Part shown: positions 1 through 10,330 of the stretch, in pieces | How the letters are laid out: each line of letters starts with the position of its first letter | Numbering within the stretch: the first letter of the stretch is position 1 | DNA from: Oryzias latipes | Taxonomy: Eukaryota; Chordata; Actinopteri; Beloniformes; Adrianichthyidae | DNA length: 64,000 bases | Direction of reading: 5' to 3' | Assembly: GCF_002234675.1 (NCBI RefSeq) | Contig: NC_019866.2 | Coordinates: 15,157,261-15,221,260, forward strand | Made by a program: the position numbers and the translations under genes | Notes under the pieces: model-generated | What the model was told of the DNA's origin: nothing | Database searches by the model: none | The model's input: only the letters and a program-made list of their open reading frames with translations

Positions 1-132
1 TACCTATGTGGTACATACTGGGTATTTATAATATTCTTACTGGGTATTTACATGTTGTGCAAAGGTGTCTTTTGTGGTACGTACCACATGTATGAACAAG
101 GTAAGTACAAATAAAGTACCTTGAATTTAGGG

Positions 133-1306
133 ATTTCCGGTTCCGGGGTTAAGGCAGGACGCGTGGTCGCGGCTCTCTGCGGATACTATCTTCAAATTAC
201 TTAAGAAGTTGATTTTCTCCAAAAAGAGAGCTGACCATGCCCCCGAAGAAACCCCAGGAATATGAAGAGCTCAAAAAATCTCTTGACATTATTCAAGAAA
301 CGCTGAAAAGTTTTATGGATCAAGTGTCGGCTAAGCTAACACCGCTCTGGGATATGATGGAAGAGTTCCGAAGATTTCGGGCTCAAAACGAGCAGGGAGA
401 AAACCGGGTCGAGATTCTGGAGAAAAGACTGGACGATGTGGAACAGCAAGTAAGGATGAATAATGTCATTCTCACTGGAGTACCAATCAAGCCTCGAGCG
501 AAGCTGAATTCAGCAGGAGCTAGCACTGCTAATGCTAGCGCTAGCGTAGCTAGCAGTGCTAATACGGAGATCGACGCGTCGCTGGAGCAGCAAATACATT
601 CATTTCTCACATCTAAAGGGATTTCCCTGGATCTCAATACCATCGAGACCTGCCACCTGCTCCCCAGGAGAAAGGAGACGGATAAACCAGCGATCCTCAT
701 CAGGTTTGTGAATCACAAACACAAGCTAGCTCTGATGAATCAACGCAAAAACCTGAAAGGTTCGGCTGCTTATCTGAACGACCATCTGACAAGAAGGAAT
801 GCTGAAATCTCAAAACATGCACGGCTTCTCAGGAAGCGTAAGCAGATTGAGAACACTTGGGTTAAAGGCTGCAGGATTTATGTCAAACCGCTCGGTCCAG
901 AAGACCGCACCAAGGTTCTGGTCGTGAACACCATGAAGGACTTTGAGAAGTGTTTGATCACGGTCGTCTGAATCAACGTGGAGTAATAAATCAGAGCCAA
1001 ATAATTTCAAGAAATATGACACCTGGAATCTTCACTTTCTCCATAAGTCTGACGTCACCTGAATAACAGCAGAGAGTTCTGACCTGCAGACAATTTGACC
1101 TCAACTTTCACCGCAGCTGATATCAGCTGAAGAAGGATATGGACCTGAATCTAATGTCTGCAGACATAACATGGAAGAGAACTATTAACTGTTTTGAACC
1201 CAGAAGATCAGCTGTTATCAGTAAAAGAAGAAATACCAACCTTGGACAATCGACAGATTGTGGACCCTTTTAAATTTTTTTCCTTACAGCATTACCTTAT
1301 TATAAA

Positions 1307-1338
<32 letters not shown>

Positions 1339-1966
1339 TTAAAAAAGTAAAACAAATGATTAATCACTTATTGAAAATTGTTAAATTGATTGACTTTTGA
1401 TGATATTACTTCACTAGCTCCTAAAATTGATAAAATGATTCAAAAATCTTTCCTAATGTAGCATAATTTTGCACATGTTTTTAACTTTTGATACTTGATG
1501 AAATTTTGCTATGATAACTCCTGAAACAGTGTTGTGTCTATTTTACTGGTATAGTATTATGTTTTAAAGCATATGAATGACTTTTAAAAGTAACATAATT
1601 TGCATATATTTCAGATGCTGCATTTGCCATGTTGATTTCTAAAGTTATTTTTGACGTAGTACTTAAGTAATTTCATCTTTGGCACGTGCTTTATTGATAC
1701 CTTATGATTATTAATTCTGTCTGATAAAACCTAGGAACCGGATATTGATAAATCATGTAATAAAATGGTTATAGTATAACGGGGTGGGATTATATAAGTT
1801 CGCTTCTTTCCACTCCCTTTCAAGCAATTTTTATTAATTATGTCTAATTATCCTAAGTTTGATTAGTTACTGTATGAATGTATAACTGATGATTATATTG
1901 CTCTTGTGTGTATTACTCCTATTTGATTGCTTGAAATAAACCATTTCAAATCAAATCAAATCAATT
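133..1966 (+). mobile_element. Non-LTR retrotransposon (L1/Tx1-like) with ORF1 but no ORF2
   Basis: The insert interrupts the left arm of the foldback element. The junctions are visible because the uninterrupted right arm gives the empty-site sequence. About six bases (AATTTA) are repeated at both ends, as expected for target-primed insertion. The 5' part is GC-rich, followed by one open frame at 237-971. An A-rich stretch lies at 1303-1345 and the tail holds AATAAA at about 1936 and repeated CAAAT units, typical of fish L1-like 3' ends. The whole insert is about 1.8 kb and holds no reverse transcriptase or endonuclease frame. This resembles the half-a-LINE (HAL1) layout known in mammals. The alternative is a simple internal deletion of a full LINE. 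Confidence 0.75.
237..971 (+). CDS. LINE ORF1 protein, intact
   Basis: An open frame of 244 codons starts at an ATG in a reasonable context. Residues about 10-75 are rich in charged and heptad-spaced hydrophobic residues (predicted coiled coil, including LEKRLDDVEQQV). Residues about 85-112 form an Ala/Ser-rich linker. Residues about 115-195 look like the RNA-recognition-type domain of ORF1 proteins (CHLLPRRK, AILIRFVNHKHK), followed by a basic C-terminal part with KGCRIYVKP. ORF1 proteins of this type bind RNA and form trimers that package LINE RNA. The frame carries no stop, which implies a young copy or recent use in trans. The family assignment is by architecture only. Confidence 0.75.
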   Translation: MPPKKPQEYEELKKSLDIIQETLKSFMDQVSAKLTPLWDMMEEFRRFRAQNEQGENRVEILEKRLDDVEQQVRMNNVILTGVPIKPRAKLNSAGASTANASASVASSANTEIDASLEQQIHSFLTSKGISLDLNTIETCHLLPRRKETDKPAILIRFVNHKHKLALMNQRKNLKGSAAYLNDHLTRRNAEISKHARLLRKRKQIENTWVKGCRIYVKPLGPEDRTKVLVVNTMKDFEKCLITVV

Positions 1967-3408
1967 TAAATCTGCACTCGTATGTTTCATAGTATTTACA
2001 ATGAATTTACTACAAAAACTACCCCTTAAGTACACTGAAACTGGACTGTAAAAGAAAGTCAGCCCTATTTCCACTCTATTACATGGTACTTTCAGTAGTA
2101 AATGCTGGGTATGTTCACATATTACCTTCCTATACAGTGTACATACACATTTGGTCTTCTGACCTCACCAAATGAGACAATGCTAACTTGTTGGTAAGGG
2201 TAAAGTATCTGCATTTTAAAAACATATTCTGGCCTGATTACTTCTTGTAACATGTGGCAAATTTAAAGAAAAACAAGACAGCAGTGAAAACAACAATCTT
2301 TAATATGAAACACTTCTGCAGCATACAAAGTGTCATCACAATGAAATTTGTTTTAAGTTCTCAACCAAACAGTAAAAAGGAGCATTCCAAAAAACACATT
2401 ATTGGCCTGAGGGTCATAATTCACAATGCTAGAAATGATTAAATAAGTAAAATATACTTTGTACTTTATAAAAGTCTTTGTGCTTTTTATGTTCATTTGA
2501 GCTTGTATTGTGATTTTTTTTGCAGTTACAAACCCTGAAGAAGTCCTGCACCAAACTCTGCTGAAAGAATTTTGACAGACAAAAAGCGCGACCCTCAGGC
2601 CAATAATCAATAATGTGTTCTTTGGAATGCTCCTTTTTACTGTTTTGTTGAGAACTTAAAACAAATTTCATTGTGATGAGACTTTGTATGCTGCAGAAGT
2701 GTTTCATATTAAAGATTGTTGTTTTCAATGCTGTCTTGTTTCTCTTTAAATTTGGCACGTTACAAGAAGTAATCAGGCCAGAATATGATTTTACAATGCA
2801 CTTTACTTTTTTTTTTACCAACAAGGTAGCATTGTCTCATTTGGTGAGGTCAGAAGACCAAGTGTGTATGTACACTGTATAGGAAGGTAATACGTGAACA
2901 TACCCAGCATTTACTACTGAAAGTACCATGTAATAGAGTGGAAATAGGGCCGACTTCCTTTTACAGCCCAGTTTCAGTGTACTTAAGGGGTAGTTTCTGT
3001 GGTAAATTCATTGTAAATATTATGAAACATACGAGTGCAGACTTAAATTCAAGGTACTTTATTTGTACTTACCTTGTTCATACATGTGGTAAGTACCACA
3101 AAAGACACCTTTACACAACATGTAAATACCCAGGAAGAATATTATAAATACCAAGTATGTACCCCATCGGTATGAACCAAATAGTACCACATAAATACAC
3201 GGTAAGTACCATGTAAGTACAGAGTAGACACAAAAAAGTACCATTCAAGTACCTAGTGAATTCCATAACAAGTACCATGTAAGTACCCAGTAAATTCCAT
3301 AAAAAGTACCATGTAAGTACCCTGAAAGTACCCAGTAGTTACACAATAAGTACCATGTAAATACCACCTAAGTACACTGTAATTACTGTACTGTAAAAGA
3401 AAGCGTTA

Positions 3409-3437
3409 CCGATGGATGGATGGATGGATGGATGGAT
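3409..3437. repeat. (GGAT)n microsatellite
   Basis: About seven tandem GGAT units lie directly after the foldback element end. Confidence 0.9.
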
Positions 3438-3538
3438 TTCTCTTTTTGTGTTACAACAATAACTTGTTAGGCAATGCACACAAAAAATTATACATACTAT
3501 TTCCTTCACCAATGCTGTTCCTATTAGCACATTTGTAG

Positions 3539-3889
3539 TATGGGGAGGCCGTGGCTTAAGTGGTTGAGCTGGCTGGTCAGTGATCAAAGGATCAGTGTTT
3601 CGATCCTTGCTCCCCCCAGTCAACCGTCGTTGTCTTTTTGAGTAAGACACTTCACCCTCCTGCTTCCAGCGTTGATCCACTGGTGTGTGAATGTGTATGA
3701 ATGTCCCAGTGATGGTCAGAGGGGCCATAGGCGCGTAATGGCAGCCACCCTCCTGTCAGTCTGCCTCAGGGTAGCTGTGGCTACATCAGCAGTTTACCAT
3801 CACCAAGTATGAATGAGTGTGAATAATGGAGATACATTGTAAGCACTTTGAGCATCTGGAAAAGTGCTGATAAATCCAATTTATTATTA
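3539..3889 (+). mobile_element. tRNA-derived SINE with LINE-like tail
   Basis: The 5' part has a pol III A-box-like sequence (GTGGCTTAAGTGG, 3551-3563) and a B-box-like sequence (GTTTCGATCC, 3597-3606), spaced as in a tRNA gene. The 3' part holds GTAAGCACTTTGAGCAT, a tail shared by many fish SINEs and L2-like LINEs, and ends in TTATTATTATT repeats. It is a retroposed copy and not a functional tRNA. Confidence 0.75.
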
Positions 3890-3973
3890 TTACTTTTTCC
3901 TGTATTAATCTTGCTGTGTTAAAAAATGCTACTAAGCTAAACTAAGACTAATTTTATGCTTAAAGTCAGTTAA

Positions 3974-4147
3974 CCCATGTGCTATCCTATGACCCCACCC
4001 TTACATTTACGTGTTCTCCCTACCATGACAAAGGTGACTAAAGGTGAAGAGGATTTCATGTAATCCATGGACACCTGTGAATCATTGAAGAAAAAAGGTT
4101 CAGCACACTGTCTTGTGGGGTCTAGATGACCCCACTCCCATTTTCAC
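3974..4147 (+). mobile_element. piggyBac-like MITE, truncated copy
   Basis: It begins TTAA|CCCATGTGCTATCC and matches the complete copy at 7300-7498 through the internal part (CCACCCTTA, TGTTCTCCCTAC, AATCCATGGACACC, CATTGAAGAAAAAAGGTT). The 3' inverted repeat is missing; similarity stops near 4147. There is no coding capacity. Confidence 0.75.
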
Positions 4148-5320
4148 TCATTCCTTTTGAAGCTTCTGTCTTTCAGTCCAAAAATTCCGTTTCTTAACAG
4201 GATGAGGAAACATCTGTTTCTGTGGTGTTCCTGTTTGTTACATTATTTATGTTATAGAGTTGAGGTCTAAAAGTTAATATGTGAACAACTGAACACATAT
4301 TTTATCAAAAGACTTTTACGTTTATTTATTGTCTTAAATCTTTGTCACATTTGTATGAAGGTAAGAAAAAGTTACATTTTGCCTTACAATCTTATACCAA
4401 ATACATGCTTTGGGGACAATAGAAAAGAGGATATTAACATGACCAGATTGTTTTTTTTAAAACATTCAGTAGTAGAATCATTTTGTTTGCTCACTTAACA
4501 GGATTTAGCAGCAGCTTCTTATTAGCTTTATTTTATTAAAGAAGAAGAAGAAGAACAAAAAAATGTTTTGATAGAAAATCTTGTCTAATGCCTGTGTTGA
4601 ATTTGGGTTCCTGTTTTTTAAAATTATGGATTAAATGTTTCATTTCATTTTAGGGCAAACCCTGCTAAGTCATACATGGTCATAAAAAAAAAACGTCACT
4701 CGATGAATGCTTTACTGACTTCTGTTATTTATTTATTTGTTACTTAGTTTGTTTATTAGTTATAGTTAATCTATTTTCTCTTTTAAATATTCTGTAAAAC
4801 TGTGTTTCCTGAAACATAATATTCAGTATTTTAAATTTACAATTATTTTTTTGACCTCTTCCGAAAGTACTTACAGTAAATTGTCTTCTGGAATAAACTG
4901 AAATTTTATTTAAATCTGATAGACATTAAAAAAGTGAATTGGACTTTTACAATTGTTTTAAAATTTGCTTTATGTCAACAGTTGGATAAAAAATGAAACA
5001 CATATATACTTTCTTGCTTCTGTCTTAAATGACAGTAGAATATTTGCAATTGTGCTCTTCAACCTCTTCACCTGAGGTGCCTTTGTAATAACAACCGAGC
5101 AGTATCTAAAGTGATGCTGTTTTATCTAGCTACAATTGAAGGAAGTAGTTGGTATTACGTTTTTATTTTAGTAGAGCATTTCAGCAAAAAACCTAAACAA
5201 ATCTTTTAATTATCATTTAAATATGTGACCTGTCCAAATGTCACTTTATTTCAATGTTCAGGTAATTCTCTAACTGTTTCTGTTTTTCAGAATAAGTGTT
5301 TGGGTTTTCAGCTCAGCTCA
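4148..5320. other. AT-rich intergenic DNA, no gene seen
   Basis: I see only AT-rich sequence with short homopolymers and a GAA run near 4543. JH segments would be expected somewhere on this side of the DH array, but I found no 23-spacer RSS next to a WGxG-coding stretch here. Confidence 0.6.
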
Positions 5321-5390
5321 GGTTTTTGTATTACCATTTCACACTGTGGCTGCCACTCCATCCACAGTGACATATGCTCTAACAAAAACC
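5321..5390 (-). other. IgH diversity (DH) segment with two 12-RSSs
   Basis: On the plus strand the order is nonamer GGTTTTTGT (5321-5329), 12-base spacer, heptamer CACTGTG (5342-5348), 14-base core GCTGCCACTCCATC (5349-5362), heptamer CACAGTG (5363-5369), 12-base spacer and nonamer ACAAAAACC (5382-5390). Both RSSs are fully canonical. The layout is symmetric, so strand is inferred from the minus-strand VH genes. In that sense the core reads GATGGAGTGGCAGC and can encode W-S-G-S in one frame. The 12/23 rule lets it join to JH and VH segments that carry 23-spacers. This is the DH nearest the presumed JH side. Confidence 0.93.
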
Positions 5391-5712
5391 TCCTCCAGGT
5401 TTTCTGATAAGCAGAGCAGGCAAACATTTACGTTCTTAGTTTTTCTTGTTGTGTATTTGTTTTTTCACTATACAATAGTTAAATGTTCTATTGTATAATC
5501 TTAGAAAAATTCCTATTAAGTAAATTTAGAAATATAAATACTTACAGCTGATTTTTTTAAACCTTAAAAAATGGCATTTTTTTGTTGTGTTTTTTTACCT
5601 ATTGATTTTCTTACACAGGTTTGTTCTTTTTTTATGATAAACATGTTTTTGAATCATATTTGTGTCATTATGTGTAGTTTTATACAAAGAATATCCTTTT
5701 TCAGTGAATGTA

Positions 5713-5782
5713 GGTTTTTGTCATTGCATGGATCACTGTGGTTCCCATAGTTTCCACTGTGACTCAGCCCTTTACAAAAACC
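5713..5782 (-). other. IgH diversity (DH) segment with two 12-RSSs
   Basis: On the plus strand: nonamer GGTTTTTGT (5713-5721), 12-base spacer, heptamer CACTGTG (5734-5740), core GTTCCCATAGTTTC (5741-5754), heptamer CACTGTG (5755-5761), 12-base spacer, nonamer ACAAAAACC (5774-5782). The right-hand heptamer differs from CACAGTG at its fourth base, while the essential CAC is kept. In the inferred minus sense the core is GAAACTATGGGAAC and one frame gives N-Y-G-N. Confidence 0.92.
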
Positions 5783-6276
5783 TCACGCTGTTGATCGCTG
5801 CATGATTCTTTTTTATTAGAATTATAACACAACTTAGATACCTTTACTTTTACATTTTAATCTCTAGACTTTTAACAAATATTTTTTCCCCAGTGACTTA
5901 AAAATATGGTATGTAGGTAAAAATCGAGTTTTTACTTTAAGCTCTGTTAAGAAAATGTTAAGAAATGTTTAGATCAATTTTTTTCTTTTTTTCTGTGTGC
6001 AACAAATCCATCAGTATTTTTCTGCTACAAAGTTATGATATAATTTAAATAGAATGAGAAATAAAGGTGGTATAAACTAATAATAGAGAATAAGACTTGG
6101 TTCTTAGAAATGTTTTTAACATAGTAAAAAAAAAAGAGAAATAAAGAACAAAATCACACATTTAACTCATGTTAAATGTTGAATTTCTGTGGAATCCCAA
6201 AAATATGAAAACTTTTTATTTTTATATTTGTTTGAAATTTGAAAAAAGGCTTTAGAATTCAGTTGAAAGCAGAAGA

Positions 6277-6345
6277 GGTTTTTGTATTGCCATTTATCAC
6301 TGTGGCCCCCCAGTATACACTGTGAGAAACAGTCCTACAAAAACC
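6277..6345 (-). other. IgH diversity (DH) segment with two 12-RSSs
   Basis: On the plus strand: nonamer GGTTTTTGT (6277-6285), 12-base spacer, heptamer CACTGTG (6298-6304), 13-base core GCCCCCCAGTATA (6305-6317), heptamer CACTGTG (6318-6324, fourth base non-consensus), 12-base spacer, nonamer ACAAAAACC (6337-6345). In the inferred minus sense the core is TATACTGGGGGGC, giving Y-T-G-G in one frame, a tyrosine/glycine content usual for DH. Confidence 0.92.
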
Positions 6346-6523
6346 TGCCCACAAAACCTGATGGGACTTTTAAACTTTTTGGGTTAATTTGCCTTAAGGA
6401 TTTAACATATTTGAAACTTACTTATTTTTTATGTGAGTGACTGAACAGACATATGTACTTAAACATGGAAATGTATTTTAAAGGAAGATAATAAAAGAAA
6501 GAACTTAAGAAAAAGTACAACAT

Positions 6524-7715
6524 AGTTTTAGGGCCAGAATACAAAAAAAAAAAAAAAAAATTTTATTTTATGAGATTTTCAAAAATCTCATAGATTTGCG
6601 AGTGTTTTTCTCGTAAATTTACGACTAAAAATCTTGTAAATTTGCAAAAAAAAGTTTTTGATTAACAAGGAAAAAACACCAAAGTTGTCTGTTTATCTGA
6701 GCCTAGCTTGAAGATGAAAGATGTGGAGCATTTTGTGAAGCTTTATTTCCATATAGGTTACAAAAACAAAGAGATTCTTAATTTTTTGGCGACTAAAATC
6801 AGATAATTGTCAGTGTAGCTGGCTTTCCGGAGTTCTGTGTCGATAAAACAGAGTTTCATATGTAAAATAAGGAGCCCAGAGACACGTTTGGGTGGAGAGG
6901 ACGGCAAACTTTACTTCCTTTTCATTCACAAACCCAGAAGTCCATTTGTCACCTGATGTCATGAACCTTTCATGCACAGAAGACCAATGCAAAAGTAGAC
7001 AGTTTCACATACGCCCCCTCCTCCAGATGAAACGTCCCATTTCAACATAAAACAACAAAGAGGAAAATAGTCTGATAAATTATTATTATTAGAACATTGA
7101 AATTGCCATAAAGTGTGCCTCCTCAAACGGAAGTGTCACACAAACGTAGAGATCTTGTCTTTCGTGGAGGAAGAAAGGATTAAAGTGAACAGCTGCAGGG
7201 ATACGATGGCTTCATCAACGGGTCGCAGAGATCCTGCAAAACATCCATCAATAAATAAAACATTATTGAAAATTGTGAATCAAACAAATGAGCTTTTAAC
7301 CCTTGTGCTATCTTAGATGACCCCACCCTTACGTGTTCTCCCTACATTGACAAAGGTGGATAAAGGTGGAAAGATTTCATTTAATCCATGGACACCAGTG
7401 AGGTTCACAAATCATTGAAGAAAAAAGGTTTAGCCCACTGTCTAGTGGGTCTAAATGACCCAAATCCCAATGTTAAAGTACCTAGGATAGCACAAGGGTT
7501 AATCATTTGGAACATTATCAATAAACATTCAGCTCACCTGTTCAACTAAGTTTTGTCGGTCTGTTCTGCTGCTGCGTGGCGTTCACTTGCTGCTGCAATG
7601 TATGCTCACTTTGACTGTATTCTTGTAAATTTACGAATTTTTTTATCATAAATTTATTACTTGAAATCTCGCAATTTTACTTATTTATTTATTTATTTTT
7701 GGTGGCCCTAAAACT
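6524..7715. mobile_element. Non-autonomous DNA transposon, possibly related to fish integrase-like elements
   Basis: Ends are inverted: AGTTTTAGGGCC at 6524 and GGCCCTAAAACT ending near 7715. Sub-terminal stretches on both sides repeat CGTAAATTTACGA-like words. Near 6713-6805 a short plus-strand frame reads KDVEHFVKLYFHIGYKN then EILNFLA. That resembles, from memory, the N-terminus of multicopy integrase-core transposases of fish; it then ends in a stop. The rest has no usable coding capacity, so this is a deletion derivative. A piggyBac-like MITE is inserted at 7300-7498. The superfamily (IS3EU-like) is a tentative inference. Confidence 0.6.
7300..7498. mobile_element. Complete piggyBac-like MITE (nested)
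   Basis: It is bounded by TTAA at 7296-7299 and 7499-7502, the target duplication typical of piggyBac. Terminal inverted repeats are CCCTTGTGCTATC on the left and GATAGCACAAGGG on the right. Length is 199 bases with no open frame. It lies inside the 6524-7715 element, so it is the younger insertion. A truncated relative lies at 3974-4147. Confidence 0.85.
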
Positions 7716-8024
7716 CAGTTGTACAAAAAGGAAAAAAGAAAACAGTTTTATTTTAAAATAAATGAGAAAACTGTACCTCTTAAAATAATGATAAATTTTG
7801 TTTTCAAACTTTTAAAAATGTTTACTTATTGGTTAGATAAATACAACTTGGTGTTATATTCCTGACATCACTGCTGTTTATTTTATGTTTATCTGATAAA
7901 TACATTTTTACCAGTAAAATGTTTTTATTGAATGCATTTTTTTTACATGCTTGTTTTTGTTTGTGCTTTTTTTAATATTAGATTTAATTTAATAGATGTC
8001 ACACATGACTTATAAAAGGCAGGA

Positions 8025-8092
8025 GGTTTTTGTCATGGCGTTTTTCACTGTGGTTGCTATACCACACGGTGACACAACCCTGAACAAAAACT
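8025..8092 (-). other. IgH diversity (DH) segment with two 12-RSSs
   Basis: On the plus strand: nonamer GGTTTTTGT (8025-8033), 12-base spacer, heptamer CACTGTG (8046-8052), 12-base core GTTGCTATACCA (8053-8064), heptamer CACGGTG (8065-8071), 12-base spacer, nonamer ACAAAAACT (8084-8092). The left RSS is canonical. The right one has one change in the heptamer and one in the nonamer. In the inferred minus sense the core is TGGTATAGCAAC (W-Y-S-N in one frame). It is the DH closest to the VH genes. Confidence 0.9.
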
Positions 8093-9449
8093 CCACCCTG
8101 CAAGTCCCTGAAATGTCCTCTTTTCTAAACTGTAATGCATCTTTTGATTCTGTTGAATTTTCTTTATGTTTGTTGTAACTGCAGTTAGGGAATGTTAAAA
8201 TAAAAGTGTTTTTTAGGTAATGTTTCTAATCTTTCTCACTAGATAAATCGTTAACCTCTTTATGCATGACTCGGATTTCAATTATATAAAACATTTTCTT
8301 CACTGTTTTTCTGTTCAAGATGAAGCTAAATTAGCCGCACTCTTAGATTTCATGGAACATTGCAAATTAGCGACATATGCCATGAAGCTATTCAGTTTTT
8401 CTGACCTTTAAGTCTTTAATGAATCTTAAATGCAAATAAAGACAATAAAATGTTTTAAGTTTCATCAGAATTAAATGTAATTTTGCATCAGTGCCCTTTT
8501 GTGAATAATTATAAAATATCTAAATTACTACTGTTTTTTGTCAGACCATCTAATTTGACCATGTGACAAAAAAAACAACTTAAAATGAAGGTAATTTAAT
8601 TCTTCTTTTTCTTTTGGTTGGTTCCTTTAGGTGTCAGTGAATTATTTGCCTCCATCTAATCCTTTTTCCACCTCACTCACACCACCAACCACCCTTTCAA
8701 TTATTTAGATAGATAGGACTAGGTGCGAAGGACTTCCTGAACCTCACAGTAGAGCAAGGCGGTCGCTGAATGCACTCCTTTGGTCAGCAAGGAGTCTGTG
8801 TAGGGTATGATCGGTGTTCTGCATTATGCAGATTTTTTAAAGTCTCTTAGTGGAGAAATAAAAGGTGAAACATGGATTTGTTCACTGCATGAGTCCATAC
8901 TGTTGCTCACAAATGCTCATTTCTGACCTCAGCCTCTCTTCTTTCCCTCTTTCCCATAACGTCATTGTTTGTCTCATCAGCTTCCTCTGTTTCTACAGCT
9001 CTGCACGTCTCCTTTGTTCCTAAAATTACATTAGAAATGGGTTTGTGATTGACATAACTGATTTGGCTTTGGTTTAATGTCAGACACAACTCTCTGCATG
9101 GGACTGACAGATAAAAAGCATTGGATTGTGCCCCCTTGTGGTGGAAAATGATAAAGAATGGGAATACAGTTGGTCTTGAAAAACATACCTGTAAAGATAT
9201 GGAAGTATTAAAGAGAGGTGGCAGCAGAATTTCTGACTGGACTATTTAAAAAGATCTTTGACTGTGAGAGGATGTCTAATGAATAGAGGAGAAATGTTCT
9301 ATGCCCATTTTTAAAGAAACCAAGTCTCATCACAAAATGTGTAGTAGCTTTACGAAATCTGGCTTAAATTGTGGGATGGCTACGTTTCATTTTTTGTTCA
9401 ACTTTTCCTCAAAAAGGCTCTGAAATCTACGGAGCCGTGACCTATGGGT
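8093..9449. other. D-V intergenic DNA, no gene seen
   Basis: AT-rich at first, then average composition. I see no RSS pair, no exon with splice sites and no clear transposon ends. Confidence 0.5.
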
Positions 9450-9870
9450 AAAAAAAAGTGTTAGCTAAGTCTTAACATTGGTGTCAGAAGAGGGATTTTA
9501 AAAACAATGTTGCTACACCGCTACGCCGGTGATGACCCATCCAGAGCAGTCTACAACAGCCAGTGATGACAACACGCAACCCAATCAAACTTTCTCGATA
9601 CAATGGCTTAACACCAGTGAAACTATACCAGTTTCAGGTCAACTTGGTGGCCGGTTATTGGGGATGGAGCCCCAGAGAGACTGTTACACACCTAGCCCTA
9701 GCTTTGCTGCTGGACCTCTCTTCTGGGGAGCAGCGAGACCTGTCGGCATTGACAGCAGCACTGGAGAGACGCTTTGGAAAGCAGATTTTAGAAGAAAGTG
9801 ACGAGAGCAGTTGGAGTCTTGGCGCCGTAGAGACAATGAACGCCTTGGGACCCTAGCCCCTGATGTGCAG
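9450..9870 (+). mobile_element. Fossil fragment of a Ty3/Gypsy-like LTR retroelement (leader and gag part)
   Basis: A short piece carries a primer-binding-site-like stretch near 9475 followed by gag-like coding sequence (words such as GYWGWSP and LERRFG). No LTR, protease or polymerase region is present. It is a broken relic, abutted on the right by another transposon end. Family is inferred from gag-like wording only; the age looks moderate. Confidence 0.5.
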
Positions 9871-10330
9871 CCAGTGGCGGTTTTTGATATGGGCGAGGTG
9901 GGCGGTTGCCCAGGGCGGCATGTCATAGGGGGTGGCCTTTTATCAGGGTGCACACCTCTTAGTATTATGTCAAAGGAAGTAGCTTAGCGATTGAAGATAC
10001 TGCTATCTTTCACTAAGATAAGCCTGCAATATCCAGATTATTGTGCTTTAATTTTGACACAACTGATACTGAACATTGCACCCATGTCTTCATCCTCTCC
10101 CCTCTCCACACTTATGGTGCAAAAAAAAACAAAAACAAGTATACACAACAGGAGGATAAAACTAAGAGAGAAACAAGGTAAAACAGCCACATGAAAAGGA
10201 ATTAGGCAGAAGAAAAACCCGTGCTCAACCCAATTTCAACCAGAGCAGGCAGAGGGGACCCGAAGTGCATGTGACCACCACTACATCTGAAGGTAGATAG
10301 AACTGAACCTACAATCTTCCAATCCAAGAT
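9871..10330 (+). mobile_element. Fragment of a probable hAT-like element
   Basis: From 9871 the sequence CAGTGGCGGTTTTTGATATG followed by GGCGGTTGCCCAGGGCGGC resembles a terminal region seen many times in fish genomes. CAGTGGCG is a hAT-type terminus. The right limit is uncertain, and no transposase is visible in the sense frame. Confidence 0.4.

Larger units (their letters stand above)
1..3408. repeat. Large foldback (inverted-repeat) element, left end outside the window
   Basis: Seen directly: positions 1972-2413 are the near-exact reverse complement of about 2590-3050, and 1-132 is the reverse complement of about 3050-3172. The two halves form one long palindrome around a loop of about 175 bases (2414-2589). 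The left arm is split by a LINE insertion at about 133-1966. The outer part of the right arm (3173-3408) is made of short degenerate units resembling AGTACCATGTAAGTACCC; its partner lies left of the window. The right end appears to be at CTTTACC-like sequence GAAAGCGTTACC (to 3408), just before a GGAT microsatellite. No transposase is visible, so this looks like a non-autonomous foldback or MITE-like DNA element. Its superfamily is undetermined. Confidence 0.8.

Noticed and set aside
3339-3728. 129-codon minus-strand open frame
   Set aside because: It spans the foldback end, a microsatellite and part of a SINE, so it is chance.
1-5300. Search for JH segments and IgH constant exons
   Set aside because: I found no 23-spacer RSS beside a Trp-Gly-x-Gly coding stretch and no Ig-fold constant exon. 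They are expected further left.
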